64,000 bases of DNA from the NCBI RefSeq assembly GCF_020524165.1, contig NZ_JAIVKU010000002.1, positions 186,001-250,000 of the forward strand, in the 5' to 3' direction. A program made the position numbers and the translations under genes. Positions within the stretch are counted from its first letter, which is position 1. Each line of letters opens with the position of its first letter. Source of the DNA: Guptibacillus hwajinpoensis. GTDB taxonomy: Bacteria; Bacillota; Bacilli; Bacillales; Guptibacillaceae. Under the pieces are notes generated by a model. The model ran no database searches, was not told where the DNA came from, and was given only the letters and a program-made list of their open reading frames with translations. This document shows positions 32,558-41,730 of the stretch, piece after piece.

Positions 32558-33712
32558 TTGTTTCTTTCACTAACAAAGAAGAGAAATCCAGAGCTCATAA
32601 AAGCGGGAGTACGTCTTCACCAATCTGGGCTTATTCCCCCTAATACGTATGTTCTCGATCTTGACACAATAGCCAAAAATGTTAGGAGCATGGCAAAGGC
32701 TGCTAAGGAGAACGATTTTGTTTTGTATTTTATGAGTAAGCAGCTTGGCCGTATTGGTGAACTTGGAAATTGGATTGCAGAACATGGAATCGAAAAAGCT
32801 GTTGCCGTTGAATTTGAAGAAGCTTTCCGCTTACATCAGTCAGGTGTCAAAATTGGTAATGTGGGTCACCTCGTTCAACCTGGGAAACATCAGTGGGGTG
32901 ACATTCTTAGCTTCGAACCAGAGGTTGTTACAGTCTTTTCGATTGAGCGAGCAAGACAGGTGTCAGAGGCAGCTATGAGACTAGGAAAAAAACAGGATGT
33001 TATTCTGAGAGTTATTCATCCATCCGATACTATTTATCCTGGGCAGTGGGGAGGCTTTCAGTTAGAAGAACTTCAATCAGCTATTCCGGAGCTTAAGAAA
33101 CTCGAAGGAATTGAAGTGATGGGCGTTACTTCTTTTCCATTATTGCTTATGGATAAGGAGCGGGAAGAGTTACGATTTACAGAAAATCTGAAAACCATTC
33201 TTTCAGCAAAAGAAACACTTGAAGCTTCCGGATTTCGGATACGACAGGTCAATGGGCCGAGTGCAACGAGTACAGCAACCATTCCAATGCTGCAAAAAGC
33301 AGGGATTACGCATGGGGAACCGGGCCATGCCCTGACAGGGACTACACCCCTTCACGCGGTGCGCTCACTTCCAGAGGATCCTGCTATTATTTACGTATCC
33401 GAAATCTCGCATAAAGACAAGGAGAACGTCTTTGTAATAGGAGGAGGATTTTATGAACGGGGAAATATGTCCGGTGCTTATGTAGGAAGCTCTCCTGAAA
33501 AAATTTTTGATACTTTCTTGAAAGGAAAGTCTCTTAATTCTGAGTACATTGATTACTATGGAAGACTCGAAGGTGGATCACAAATATCAATCGGAGATAC
33601 TGCAATCTATGCTTTTCGGACACAAGTTTTTGTCACTAGGGCGAACGTTGCTCTTGTGCGTGGGTTACATGATGGTGTTCCAGAAATCGTTCATTTCGAA
33701 AGGAGAGGATAG
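32558..33712 (+). CDS. yhfX: YhfX-like alanine-racemase-fold PLP protein
   Basis: This 384-residue fold-type III PLP enzyme reads YVLDLDTIAKNVRSMAKAAKEND and then YFMSKQLGR, where the Lys is the likely Schiff base. Later GVTSFPLLLM and RQVNGPSATSTATIPML fit the barrel, and GHALTGTTPLHA follows. It resembles E. coli YhfX and D-threonine-aldolase/alanine-racemase proteins. The TTG start follows TTTAGGAGGC. Substrate unknown. It abuts yhfW, whose start lies 2 bp after its stop. Confidence 0.83.
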   Translation: MFLSLTKKRNPELIKAGVRLHQSGLIPPNTYVLDLDTIAKNVRSMAKAAKENDFVLYFMSKQLGRIGELGNWIAEHGIEKAVAVEFEEAFRLHQSGVKIGNVGHLVQPGKHQWGDILSFEPEVVTVFSIERARQVSEAAMRLGKKQDVILRVIHPSDTIYPGQWGGFQLEELQSAIPELKKLEGIEVMGVTSFPLLLMDKEREELRFTENLKTILSAKETLEASGFRIRQVNGPSATSTATIPMLQKAGITHGEPGHALTGTTPLHAVRSLPEDPAIIYVSEISHKDKENVFVIGGGFYERGNMSGAYVGSSPEKIFDTFLKGKSLNSEYIDYYGRLEGGSQISIGDTAIYAFRTQVFVTRANVALVRGLHDGVPEIVHFERRG

Positions 33713-33713
33713 A

Positions 33714-34901
33714 ATGGGACGTATGGTAGTGCTGATTCTTGATAGTTTTGGGATTGGCGCGATGGATGACTGTGATGAGTATGAACCAGGAGACTGTGTA
33801 GCAAATACGTATGAACATATTCGGAAAAAAGTACTATTGGATATTCCAACAATGTATTCACTGGGTCTAAACCAGCTTGTCGATGAAACCGGATCGCCAA
33901 AAGGAGCCTATGGAAAAGCGCGACTTGCACACTATGGTGCTGATACTTACATGGGACATCAAGAGATTGTAGGAAGTCTTCCAAAACGTCCCGCTAAACG
34001 ATTGTTGAAAGACGTTCATGAGGCTATAGGTACGAGTCTTATAAGGAAGAATTTCAAAGTAACTTATCCTTTTGAAGATTTGCCAATATTGTTAGTTGAC
34101 GATGCAATCATTGTTGCAGATAACATTGAATCGACACCTGGGAATATTATTAATGTTACGGCAGACCTTACAAAAGTTTCTTTTGAGTATGCGCTTAAAG
34201 TAGGAAGCGTTGTAAGAGAAGTCGTTGATACAAGCCGAGTGATTACATTAGGCGGCCCACATACTTCGGTTGAGCGATTTTTAGCAGTAATAAAAAAGGG
34301 AGAAAAGGGACAGTGGGGAATTGATAGCCCTAAAGCAGGCGTGTATGGGGAAGACTATCACGTTCGTCACATGGGATATGGCGTGAATGTACAAAAACAA
34401 TTCCAAACCCTAGCTGAATCTAAAATACCAGTTTATCGAATTGGAAAAACGGCAGATGTGCTTGAAGGAAAGCACCTAGGCTATTCTATTGTGAATACAA
34501 CGGAGGTGCTTCAACAACTAAAAGAAGCATTTAGTAAAGAAAAGCATGGGGCTTTTCTAGTAAATGTACAAGAAACAGACCTTGCTGGTCATGCAGAAGA
34601 TACGAATTGGTACGCATCACTTCTTGAAGAAGTAGATAATTGGCTGGAAGAGTTTATTCCTTTGCTTAACGAGGATGATATTTTAATCGTAACGGCTGAT
34701 CATGGGAATGACCCTACGATTGGACACTCCAAACATACAAGAGAGTATACTCCTCTAATGATTACTGGCCCTAAAGTGAGAGCGGTATCAATTGGGACGA
34801 GAAATACTATGGCAGATATAGGCGCAACCTTGAGTGATTATTTTCGTATCGAATCCACTGAAGCAGGTACGAGCTTTCTTAATCAAATTCTTAATAACTA
34901 A
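33714..34901 (+). CDS. yhfW: YhfW-like phosphopentomutase-family metalloenzyme
   Basis: This 395-residue alkaline-phosphatase-superfamily protein has MVVLILDSFGIGAMDD (metal site 1), HYGADTYMGHQEIVGS with the nucleophilic Thr region, and VTADHGNDPTIGHSKHTREYTPLM (metal site 2), as in phosphopentomutase DeoB. This branch is YhfW, of unknown substrate. ATG 33714 follows GAAAGGAGAGG; a longer in-frame opening from 33549 overlaps yhfX and is not supported. It is the last gene homologous to the E. coli yhf cluster. Confidence 0.85.
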   Translation: MGRMVVLILDSFGIGAMDDCDEYEPGDCVANTYEHIRKKVLLDIPTMYSLGLNQLVDETGSPKGAYGKARLAHYGADTYMGHQEIVGSLPKRPAKRLLKDVHEAIGTSLIRKNFKVTYPFEDLPILLVDDAIIVADNIESTPGNIINVTADLTKVSFEYALKVGSVVREVVDTSRVITLGGPHTSVERFLAVIKKGEKGQWGIDSPKAGVYGEDYHVRHMGYGVNVQKQFQTLAESKIPVYRIGKTADVLEGKHLGYSIVNTTEVLQQLKEAFSKEKHGAFLVNVQETDLAGHAEDTNWYASLLEEVDNWLEEFIPLLNEDDILIVTADHGNDPTIGHSKHTREYTPLMITGPKVRAVSIGTRNTMADIGATLSDYFRIESTEAGTSFLNQILNN

Positions 34902-34913
34902 GGAGGAGCATGT

Positions 34914-36194
34914 ATGAAAAAACGAATTGTTATCATGCTGATCATGGTTCTTCTGCTGAATCTCTCTCTTTTTTCCACAGCGTCAGCTACTTCTAACGGA
35001 GAGAAGCTGAGTCATGGTAATCCGAAGAATGTAGGGATGGATGCTACTAGACTTGAGGAAATTGATGATGTAGTGCAAGAAGCTATCATTGCTGATATAA
35101 TTCCTGGAGCCGTAGTCCTTGTGGCGAAAAGTGGTAAAATTGTAAAAGAGTCTGCCTATGGAGATGCCCAAAAATATGATATGGGTATGCTCTTAGAAAA
35201 TCCAAGGAAAATGAAAAGGAAAACAATGTTTGACCTTGCCTCTTTAACTAAAGTTATGGGGACAACGCAAGGGATTATGAAGCTTGTCAGTGATGGAGAA
35301 TTATCGGTAAATGATCGTGTAGCCAACTATATTCCCAATTTCGCCTCTAATGGAAAAGGTGATATTACAATCGCAGACCTTTTAACACACACGTCTGGTT
35401 TAACTCCATGGCAACCGACTTATTTTCATGCTAAGAATTCAAATGAAGTTCTAAACTATATCAATGCCCTTCCACTCGAATACGAAACTGGGACGGATCG
35501 CCGCTATAGTGATTTTAGCTTTATGATGCTCGGTTTTATCATTGAGGAAATAAGCGGAGAGCGACTTAATGATTACTTGCAAGAAAATGTTTATGAGCCA
35601 TTGAAAATGAAAGATACGATGTTTACTCCTTCAGATCACCTTGATCGTAAAATAGCAGCTACCTCATGGGGAAACCCTTTTGAATATAAAATGGTGGATG
35701 ATCCAAATTTCGGTTACAACGTTCCAGAGCGGGCTGAGGATTTCGAAAGGTGGAGAAATCATACACTTATTGGAGAAGTTAATGACGGTAATAGTTTTTA
35801 TGCAAACGGAGGTATTGCTGGACACGCTGGCTTATTCTCCACGGCACGAGATCTTGCCGTGCTTGGACAGGCAATGTTGAATGGTGGGAGTTACGGAAAA
35901 GTAAATCTTTATGATAACCAAGTAATTGACTCTTTTTCACAGCCACAACGTTATGGACAGGGGTATGGTTGGGAGCTCAATAAAAGCTGGTACATGGGGG
36001 ATATGCATTCAGAAAAGGCTTTCGGGCATACAGGTTTTACAGGAACACAAGTGATTTTTGATCCTGTTTATGATCTTCAAATTATTGTTTTAACAAATAA
36101 GCAAAACAATGGCCCTCTTGAGACTGGTTCTTATCCAAGTACTGGAGGACTTTCAAAGCAAATCGCGAATATCGTATATGATTCAATCCAATAA
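34914..36194 (+). CDS. Secreted serine beta-lactamase-fold hydrolase (AmiE/esterase-like)
   Basis: This 426-residue protein has a signal peptide (cleaved near STASA, residue 24). The beta-lactamase/PBP-like domain has S110-L-T-K113 in DLASLTKVMG, YSDF, and FGHTGFTGT as the third motif. The same motifs occur in the MurNAc amidase AmiE at 43 kb and its cytoplasmic relative at 53 kb. Secreted members cleave cell-wall or ester substrates. GGAGGAGC precedes the ATG, 12 bp after yhfW, so it is co-transcribed with the yhf genes. A terminator follows. Confidence 0.8.
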   Translation: MKKRIVIMLIMVLLLNLSLFSTASATSNGEKLSHGNPKNVGMDATRLEEIDDVVQEAIIADIIPGAVVLVAKSGKIVKESAYGDAQKYDMGMLLENPRKMKRKTMFDLASLTKVMGTTQGIMKLVSDGELSVNDRVANYIPNFASNGKGDITIADLLTHTSGLTPWQPTYFHAKNSNEVLNYINALPLEYETGTDRRYSDFSFMMLGFIIEEISGERLNDYLQENVYEPLKMKDTMFTPSDHLDRKIAATSWGNPFEYKMVDDPNFGYNVPERAEDFERWRNHTLIGEVNDGNSFYANGGIAGHAGLFSTARDLAVLGQAMLNGGSYGKVNLYDNQVIDSFSQPQRYGQGYGWELNKSWYMGDMHSEKAFGHTGFTGTQVIFDPVYDLQIIVLTNKQNNGPLETGSYPSTGGLSKQIANIVYDSIQ

Positions 36195-36200
36195 CAAACG

Positions 36201-36244
36201 AACCCTGATTCCCCTCCTAAATTGGAGCTAATCAGGGTTCTTCC
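36201..36244 (+). terminator. Terminator of the yhf operon
   Basis: AACCCTGATT pairs perfectly with AATCAGGGTT (36230-36239), with an inner TCC/GGA stem and a short T-rich tail. The nucleoside hydrolase gene follows at 36271, probably by read-through or a weak promoter. Confidence 0.8.
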
Positions 36245-36270
36245 ATTTCACCTAAAAGGAGAGACGCAAC

Positions 36271-37200
36271 ATGAGCGAAAAAAGAAAAGTGATTTTAGAC
36301 TGTGACCCTGGTCATGATGACGCAATATCAATTATTCTTGCCGCATCAAGTGATCGAATCCAGATAGAAGGCATTACAACGGTAGCTGGAAATGTTGAAG
36401 TTGAGAAAACAACGCTGAATGCGCTGAAAGTGTGTGACTTACTTGGACTTGACGTACCGGTTGCGAGAGGTGCTGAGCAGCCGCTTGTAAAGGTACGTGA
36501 ATTTGCCCCGGATATTCATGGTGATTCAGGACTTGATGGGCCCCAGCTTCCTGAGGTTCCTAAGAAACAGGTGATTGACCAACATGCGGTCGACTTCATT
36601 ATTGAGCGTGTGATGGCTTCGGATGGTGAGATCACGCTTGTTCCGACAGGTCCGCTCACAAATATCGCATTAGCTCTTCAAAAAGAACCTGCGATCGTTG
36701 AAAAAATTCAAGAAATCGTTCTGATGGGCGGGGGGACGTTTGGGAACTGGACGCCTACGGCTGAGTTTAATATTTATGTTGATGCAGAGGCGGCGGAAAT
36801 GGTTTTTAACAGCGGCGTTCCCGTTACCATGTTTGGTCTTGATGTGACGCACCAGGCGATCACAACCCCAGCTATACTTGATCGAATCGCTTCAATTGGA
36901 AGTCCCATTTCTGAATTTGTTGGAGAACTTCTTGCTTATTTCACTCAAACCTATAAAGACATTTTTGGTTTTGAAGGAGCTCCGATTCATGATGCTTGCA
37001 CGGTTGCTTATTTAATCGATGAGTCCATCTTTGAATTTGAGACGGTTCGTGTGGATATTGAAACAAAGGGAGAATTTACATATGGTACAACGTGTGTGGA
37101 TCATCTTCATGTAACGGGGAGAGAGCCAAATGTGAAGTTTGCGAATGGTATTGATCAGGAGAAGTTTTGGGGGTTATTGCTTAGCGCACTGAAGGGGTGA
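36271..37200 (+). CDS. Inosine-uridine-type nucleoside N-ribohydrolase
   Basis: This 309-residue protein has the calcium-site motif ILDCDPGHDDAISIILA at the N-terminus, GDSGLDGPQLPE, LVPTGPLTNIALAL and a C-terminal HDACTVAYLI with the catalytic-side Asp/His. It hydrolyses purine or pyrimidine nucleosides to base and ribose. AAAGGAGAG precedes the ATG. It lies past the yhf terminator, and its stop overlaps REP copy 9. The phosphopentomutase-like YhfW upstream makes a ribose-related link tempting but unproven. Confidence 0.87.
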   Translation: MSEKRKVILDCDPGHDDAISIILAASSDRIQIEGITTVAGNVEVEKTTLNALKVCDLLGLDVPVARGAEQPLVKVREFAPDIHGDSGLDGPQLPEVPKKQVIDQHAVDFIIERVMASDGEITLVPTGPLTNIALALQKEPAIVEKIQEIVLMGGGTFGNWTPTAEFNIYVDAEAAEMVFNSGVPVTMFGLDVTHQAITTPAILDRIASIGSPISEFVGELLAYFTQTYKDIFGFEGAPIHDACTVAYLIDESIFEFETVRVDIETKGEFTYGTTCVDHLHVTGREPNVKFANGIDQEKFWGLLLSALKG

Positions 37201-37239
37201 GTGACAGGCACCACCCGAAATTTCTCAAATAATGTCGAA
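37200..37239 (+). repeat. REP-like element, copy 9 (flipped loop)
   Basis: AGTG-ACAGG-CACC-ACCCG, 15 nt, then TGTCGAA. Its first base is the last base of the nucleoside hydrolase TGA, and the gene's terminator follows. Flipped loop, long spacer. Confidence 0.9.
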
Positions 37240-37245
37240 TGAAAG

Positions 37246-37275
37246 AAGGAAGGGGATGCGATTCCCTTCCTTTTG
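37246..37275 (+). terminator. Terminator after nucleoside hydrolase
   Basis: AAGGAAGGG (37246-37254) pairs perfectly with CCCTTCCTT (37264-37272), followed by TT. It lies 7 bp after REP copy 9. Confidence 0.8.
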
Positions 37276-37368
37276 TCATAACTAGGATAATCTCTTACTC
37301 TTGTGCTCTTCTTAGGTCATCGTTAGAATAATAGTAAGACAATTCAGTCAGGAAGTGTAAGCGAATAC

Positions 37369-38976
37369 ATGAGCAGGATGAAATCAATTTCTCTTCAGAC
37401 GAAACTATCGTTAATGATATTGGCACTATTATTTACAGTATTACTTATTCTTGGTTTGATTTTTACGCATTTATATTCGACAAGTGTTGAGGAACAGATG
37501 GGGGAGCGGGCGCTAAATGTAGCTCAATCTGTAGCAGCGATGCCGGCAGTAATCAATGCGATGAAGTCGGAAAATCCTTCTGCAACCATTCAGCCAATTG
37601 TCGAGGATCTTCGGTCTAAAACCGGCGCTGAGTTTATTGTGGTTGGTGATAAGGAAGGTGTTCGTGTAGCTCATCCGTTACTTGATCGCATCGGAAAACA
37701 TATGGTAGGTGGGGATAGCCAACAAGCTTTGGTGGGAGGGGAATCTTATGTATCGAAAGCTGAAGGATCTCTCGGCTCGTCGCTTAGAGGGAAAACGCCT
37801 ATCTTCGAGAACGGAAATATTATCGGCATCGTTTCGGTTGGATTTTTAACGGAAGATATTGAACAGAAAGTTGATCAATTTGAGTTAAAGGTTATGAGTT
37901 TAATAGGGACGATTTTATTACTGGGGATAGCTGGTGGTTTTTTTATTGCGAAAAATGTAAAAAGGTCTATTTTTGGTCTTGAACCATCTGAGATTGGGGC
38001 TATGTTTCTAGAGCGAAATACGATTCTGCAAACGATTAGGGAAGGCATTATAGCGGTTGATGAGAAGGGCGGAATAACCCTTGCTAATCAAGAAGCTCAT
38101 CATATGCTAAATCGAAATGAAGATGAAAGTTTAGAAGGGGAAGACATCGTGTCCGTGCTTCCAAATACAAGAATGCCAGAAGTATTACGCTCTGGTAAGG
38201 CAGAGTACGATCAAGAAATCACCATAGGTCACAATCATGTGATTGTGAATCGGATTCCAATTATTCAGAAGGGCAAAATTACAGGTGCTGTCTCTAGTTT
38301 TAGGAGAAAAACAGAAATTGAGGCATTATCACGAGAACTTTCTCAAGTTCAAAGCTATGCGAATGTTCTTCGGTCTCAAACACATGAATACGCCAATAAA
38401 TTGTATACCATTTTAGGGTTAATTCAGTTAGGGGCTTATGATGAAGCAATTGACTTAATACATAAGGAAGCGATTGGTTATCAAGAGGTTGTCCAGCTTT
38501 TGGTGAAAGCTGTGCCTAATCCCATTCTATCAGCCCTCCTTTTAGGGAAATATAACCGGGCTCATGAGTTACATATTCAATTTTTTATTGATGAGGAAAG
38601 TAGTATGAGTAATGTTCCAGAGTGGCTGGAGCAAGAAAAGCTTGTTACGATTGTTGGTAATTTAATTGATAATGCGATGGATGCCGCTCTTGAAAATCAG
38701 AGTGGAGACAAGGTTGTCCATTTGTTTATGACGGATCTAGGAAAAGACTTGATTTTTGAAATAGAAGATTCAGGAAGCGGTGTTAGGGAGGAGGAGATGG
38801 AACGAATTTTTGAAAGAGGGATAAGTAGCAAAAAGGGAGAAGATCGTGGAATTGGACTTTCTCTTGTAAAAAATGCTCTGAATTATTTAGGAGGATATCT
38901 CACCATCTCAACAAGTCGTTACGGGGGAGCCGCTTTTACTGTTGTGATTCCTAAGGGGGAAGAAAGATATGTCTGA
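37369..38976 (+). CDS. Sensor histidine kinase, CitA/DcuS family
   Basis: This 535-residue kinase has a membrane helix at about 14-36, an extracytoplasmic PAS-like sensor domain (about 40-175, with DKEGVRVAHPLLDRIGKHMVG typical of carboxylate sensors), and a second helix near 178-198. A cytoplasmic PAS region follows, then the phosphoacceptor H339 in SQTHEYANKL. The ATPase motifs are NLIDNAMDAAL, EDSGSG and GIGLSLVKNAL. By family it senses citrate or C4/tricarboxylates. It overlaps its response regulator by 8 bp and converges on tctCBA, its likely target. ATG 37369 or 37378 could be the start. Confidence 0.87.
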   Translation: MSRMKSISLQTKLSLMILALLFTVLLILGLIFTHLYSTSVEEQMGERALNVAQSVAAMPAVINAMKSENPSATIQPIVEDLRSKTGAEFIVVGDKEGVRVAHPLLDRIGKHMVGGDSQQALVGGESYVSKAEGSLGSSLRGKTPIFENGNIIGIVSVGFLTEDIEQKVDQFELKVMSLIGTILLLGIAGGFFIAKNVKRSIFGLEPSEIGAMFLERNTILQTIREGIIAVDEKGGITLANQEAHHMLNRNEDESLEGEDIVSVLPNTRMPEVLRSGKAEYDQEITIGHNHVIVNRIPIIQKGKITGAVSSFRRKTEIEALSRELSQVQSYANVLRSQTHEYANKLYTILGLIQLGAYDEAIDLIHKEAIGYQEVVQLLVKAVPNPILSALLLGKYNRAHELHIQFFIDEESSMSNVPEWLEQEKLVTIVGNLIDNAMDAALENQSGDKVVHLFMTDLGKDLIFEIEDSGSGVREEEMERIFERGISSKKGEDRGIGLSLVKNALNYLGGYLTISTSRYGGAAFTVVIPKGEERYV

Positions 38977-39655
38977 TATCGAAGTATTGATCGTAGAGGA
39001 TGATCATCGGATAGCTAGAATCAATCAGAAGTTCACTGAAGCAGTACCTGGTTATGTCGTTATAGGGGTCGCTTCAAGCATTTCAGAAGGAAAAGATCTC
39101 CTTGAAATAGTAGAACCAGACCTTGTCTTACTCGATATCTTTTTTCCAGAAGAAAGTGGACTGGGATTACTTTGGCATATTCGTGAACATTACAAAGAAA
39201 CAGACGTTATGATGATTACGGCTGCAAAAGAAATTGAGGCGGTACAGGAGGCCCTGCGTGGCGGGGCTATTGATTATATTATAAAACCAGTCATCTTTGA
39301 GCGTTTCAGACAAACTCTTGAAAAATTCAAAAAGACGAGAGGACAAATCAACCGTCAAACAGTGGTCAGTCAAGAGGACGTGGATCACTTATTTACAAGA
39401 CAGGGAACGCGAGGAACAATCACGACCCAAGTCGCTCCAAAAGGGATTGACCCTTTAACTTTGTCAAAGATGACAGAAGTGCTTTTGCGGCATACGCCTC
39501 AAGGTATGACAGCAGAAGAAGTTGGTAGTGAGATGGGATGTAGTAGAACAACAGCGAGAAGATACTTGGAATATATGGTTTCACTTGGAAAGGCAGATGC
39601 TGACCTGTCATATGGGTCGGTTGGGCGCCCTGAACGACGCTATCATTCATTATAG
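38969..39655 (+). CDS. Response regulator, CitT/DcuR family
   Basis: This 228-residue protein has an N-terminal receiver domain with the acidic pair D11-D12, phosphoacceptor D56 in LVLLDIFFPEESG and the Lys of IIKPVIFERF. A linker and a C-terminal helix-turn-helix follow (about 165-222, MTAEEVGSEMGCSRTTARRYLEYMV). It works with the upstream kinase, most likely to activate tctC, whose gene runs toward it from the other side. A terminator shared with tctA follows. Confidence 0.87.
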   Translation: MSDIEVLIVEDDHRIARINQKFTEAVPGYVVIGVASSISEGKDLLEIVEPDLVLLDIFFPEESGLGLLWHIREHYKETDVMMITAAKEIEAVQEALRGGAIDYIIKPVIFERFRQTLEKFKKTRGQINRQTVVSQEDVDHLFTRQGTRGTITTQVAPKGIDPLTLSKMTEVLLRHTPQGMTAEEVGSEMGCSRTTARRYLEYMVSLGKADADLSYGSVGRPERRYHSL

Positions 39656-39666
39656 AGGAAAGTTAA

Positions 39667-39718
39667 AAGAGCCGCTTTCAATTGAATCTTTTGAGATTCT
39701 AATTTGAAAGTGGCTCTT
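39667..39718. terminator. Bidirectional terminator
   Basis: AAGAGCCGCTTTCA (39667-39680) pairs with TGAAAGTGGCTCTT (39705-39718) with one wobble, and AATC/GATT extends the stem inward. It ends the two-component operon (plus) and tctCBA (minus). Confidence 0.82.
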
Positions 39719-39722
39719 GGTA

Positions 39723-41243
39723 TTAAGAGGCTAGATGTTCTTTTTCCTCTTCACCTGTTTTTTTACTGAGCTTGCTTTTTATAAAAGGGAGCGTTAGGGA
39801 AAGAAGAGAGAGAACGAGAAGGACGATGGTTACTGTGCTATCAAAAAATGTCATATAGCTCCCGTTTGATATTGTGAGCGCCTGTCTAAATGATTGCTCC
39901 ATCATGCCTCCTAGAATAAAGGCAAGGATGAGCGGGGCTGCTGGAAAGTTAAGCAATCTCATTATAAATCCTATTACCCCAAATGCTAGTAAAAGATATA
40001 GATCAAAAGTGCTGAAGCTAACGCCGTAAACTCCGATCATACAGAAGATAATCACAAGCGAGATTAAGAGTGCTTTTGGAATATAAAGAATACGAGCGAT
40101 AAACGGAATAAGCGGCAGGTTTAACACGAGTAAGAAGATGTTTCCGAGATACATACTTGCAATCACTCCCCAAAAAACATCAGGATGATCGGTTAGCATC
40201 AATGGTCCCGGCTGCACACCAACAACGAGAAGGGCACCGAGCAGAACAGCGGTTGTTCCAGAGCCTGGAATACCAAGTGTTAATAGGGGAACAAAAGCCC
40301 CGCTCGTTGCGGCATTGTTCGATGTTTCTGGGGCTGCGAGTCCTTTAATATTCCCTTTTCCAAATGAGGAAGGGTCTTTCGAAATCTTTTTTTCAGTAAT
40401 ATAGGACATGAAAGAAGCGATCGTAGCTCCGGCGCCTGGTAGCACGCCAAGAATAAATCCGAGTACAGAATGCCGCGCAATCGGTCCGGAGATTTCTTTT
40501 GCTTCTTGCTTTGTGATTTTCAAGGAGCCTACATTTGAATTACCGTCCATCATTTTTGATTTCCGGGATAGGATGAGCGAGCAAACCTCAGCAAGAGCGA
40601 AAAGTCCTAATGCAATGATTAAAAAATCGATTCCTTCAAGAAGGTTTGGGTTACCAAAAGTAAACCGCTGTGTTCCTGTCTGCTGATCTACTCCGATTGT
40701 AGCAATGATTAACCCAATTGTTGCAGAAATTAAAGCTTTTACAGTTGAGCCTTCAGACAAGCTGGCGATCGCTGTTAAACCAAGTAACATAAGGGCGAAA
40801 TATTCAGTCGGTCCGAATGAGACGGCAAAGCTAGCCATTAGGGGAGCAACTAACATGAGCGCCACAACACTCACTGTTCCACCTGCAAAAGACGATATGG
40901 CAGCAATGGCAAGGGCTTTTCCAGCCTTACCTTGTTTTGCGAGCGGGTAACCGTCAAATGAGGTAGCGACAGTTCCGGATATTCCCGGTGCATTTAATAA
41001 AATGGACGAAGTGGATCCGCCAAATACGGCCCCGTAGTATACCCCGGCCATGAGAATAAGAGCGGAAGCGGGATCCATACCATAGCTTAACGGAATCATA
41101 ATCGCAATTGCTGAAATAGGACCGAGCCCAGGAAGCATTCCGATTAGTGTACCAGCAAGAACGCCAATAAAGACAAAAAGGATGTTCTGGAATGTTAAAA
41201 CAACTTGGAAGCCATATAACATATTTGAAATGGTATCCATCAT
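39723..41243 (-). CDS. tctA: Tripartite tricarboxylate transporter large permease
   Basis: This 506-residue protein has about 11-12 membrane helices. TctA signatures are GTLIGMLPGLGPISAIAIMIPLSY (the first glycine-rich loop), GVYYGAVFGGSTSSILLN and the second loop GFILGVLPGAGATIASFMSY, with TLGIPGSGTTAVLLGALL. It carries the solute delivered by TctC using a cation gradient. GAAAGGAGGAAAG precedes the ATG on the minus strand, 12 bp after tctB. It is the last gene of tctCBA. Confidence 0.9.
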   Translation of the reverse strand: MMDTISNMLYGFQVVLTFQNILFVFIGVLAGTLIGMLPGLGPISAIAIMIPLSYGMDPASALILMAGVYYGAVFGGSTSSILLNAPGISGTVATSFDGYPLAKQGKAGKALAIAAISSFAGGTVSVVALMLVAPLMASFAVSFGPTEYFALMLLGLTAIASLSEGSTVKALISATIGLIIATIGVDQQTGTQRFTFGNPNLLEGIDFLIIALGLFALAEVCSLILSRKSKMMDGNSNVGSLKITKQEAKEISGPIARHSVLGFILGVLPGAGATIASFMSYITEKKISKDPSSFGKGNIKGLAAPETSNNAATSGAFVPLLTLGIPGSGTTAVLLGALLVVGVQPGPLMLTDHPDVFWGVIASMYLGNIFLLVLNLPLIPFIARILYIPKALLISLVIIFCMIGVYGVSFSTFDLYLLLAFGVIGFIMRLLNFPAAPLILAFILGGMMEQSFRQALTISNGSYMTFFDSTVTIVLLVLSLLSLTLPFIKSKLSKKTGEEEKEHLAS

Positions 41244-41255
41244 CTTTCCTCCTTT

Positions 41256-41708
41256 CTAAAAGGGAAGTATCCCCTGTGGTAAATAGATTTGAAGTAAGTA
41301 GTTAAAGGAGAAGTAAAGTACAAGTGTAAAACCGATTGAAACGGCTATTAACGTTTTCCATTTTGTATAACCAAGCATACGTGACGTAACGAGTAGGAAG
41401 AAAATAGTGACAACGACAAATCCTAGAAGCTCAAACAAAAGAATATAGACGAAAATGAGGCCAGCAACAGCAAGTAGCATCAGTACTTCTTCTTTGTTCA
41501 TGTCACTTTTCTTTCGATCCTCAACCGGATTTTGTATAAAAAGAAAGATCGAAAGTGCTGCGAGTAAAAATCCCAGTCCTTTCGGAAGGGCGTCAGCATC
41601 GACAATGGCGTATGGGAAAGCTGGCAACTGAAAACTAGAGATGAGATATAAAACTGATAGTACGAATAAAACGAGGGCTACTTTCCGTTCAACACTAGCG
41701 AGCATCAT
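41256..41708 (-). CDS. tctB: Tripartite tricarboxylate transporter small permease
   Basis: This 150-residue protein has four membrane helices and an internal charged loop (NPVEDRKKSDMNKEE), the TctB pattern. It forms the membrane complex with TctA. It lies between tctC and tctA, and a strong hairpin (41731-41760) separates it from tctC, probably lowering permease relative to binding protein. AGGCAGGTGACTC lies before the start. Confidence 0.85.
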   Translation of the reverse strand: MMLASVERKVALVLFVLSVLYLISSFQLPAFPYAIVDADALPKGLGFLLAALSIFLFIQNPVEDRKKSDMNKEEVLMLLAVAGLIFVYILLFELLGFVVVTIFFLLVTSRMLGYTKWKTLIAVSIGFTLVLYFSFNYLLQIYLPQGILPF

Positions 41709-41730
41709 GAGTCACCTGCCTTTACTAGAT

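Noticed and set aside
33549..33713. Long N-terminal form of YhfW
   Set aside because: It overlaps yhfX by 165 bp; the ATG at 33714 with GAAAGGAGAGG gives a family-typical N-terminus.
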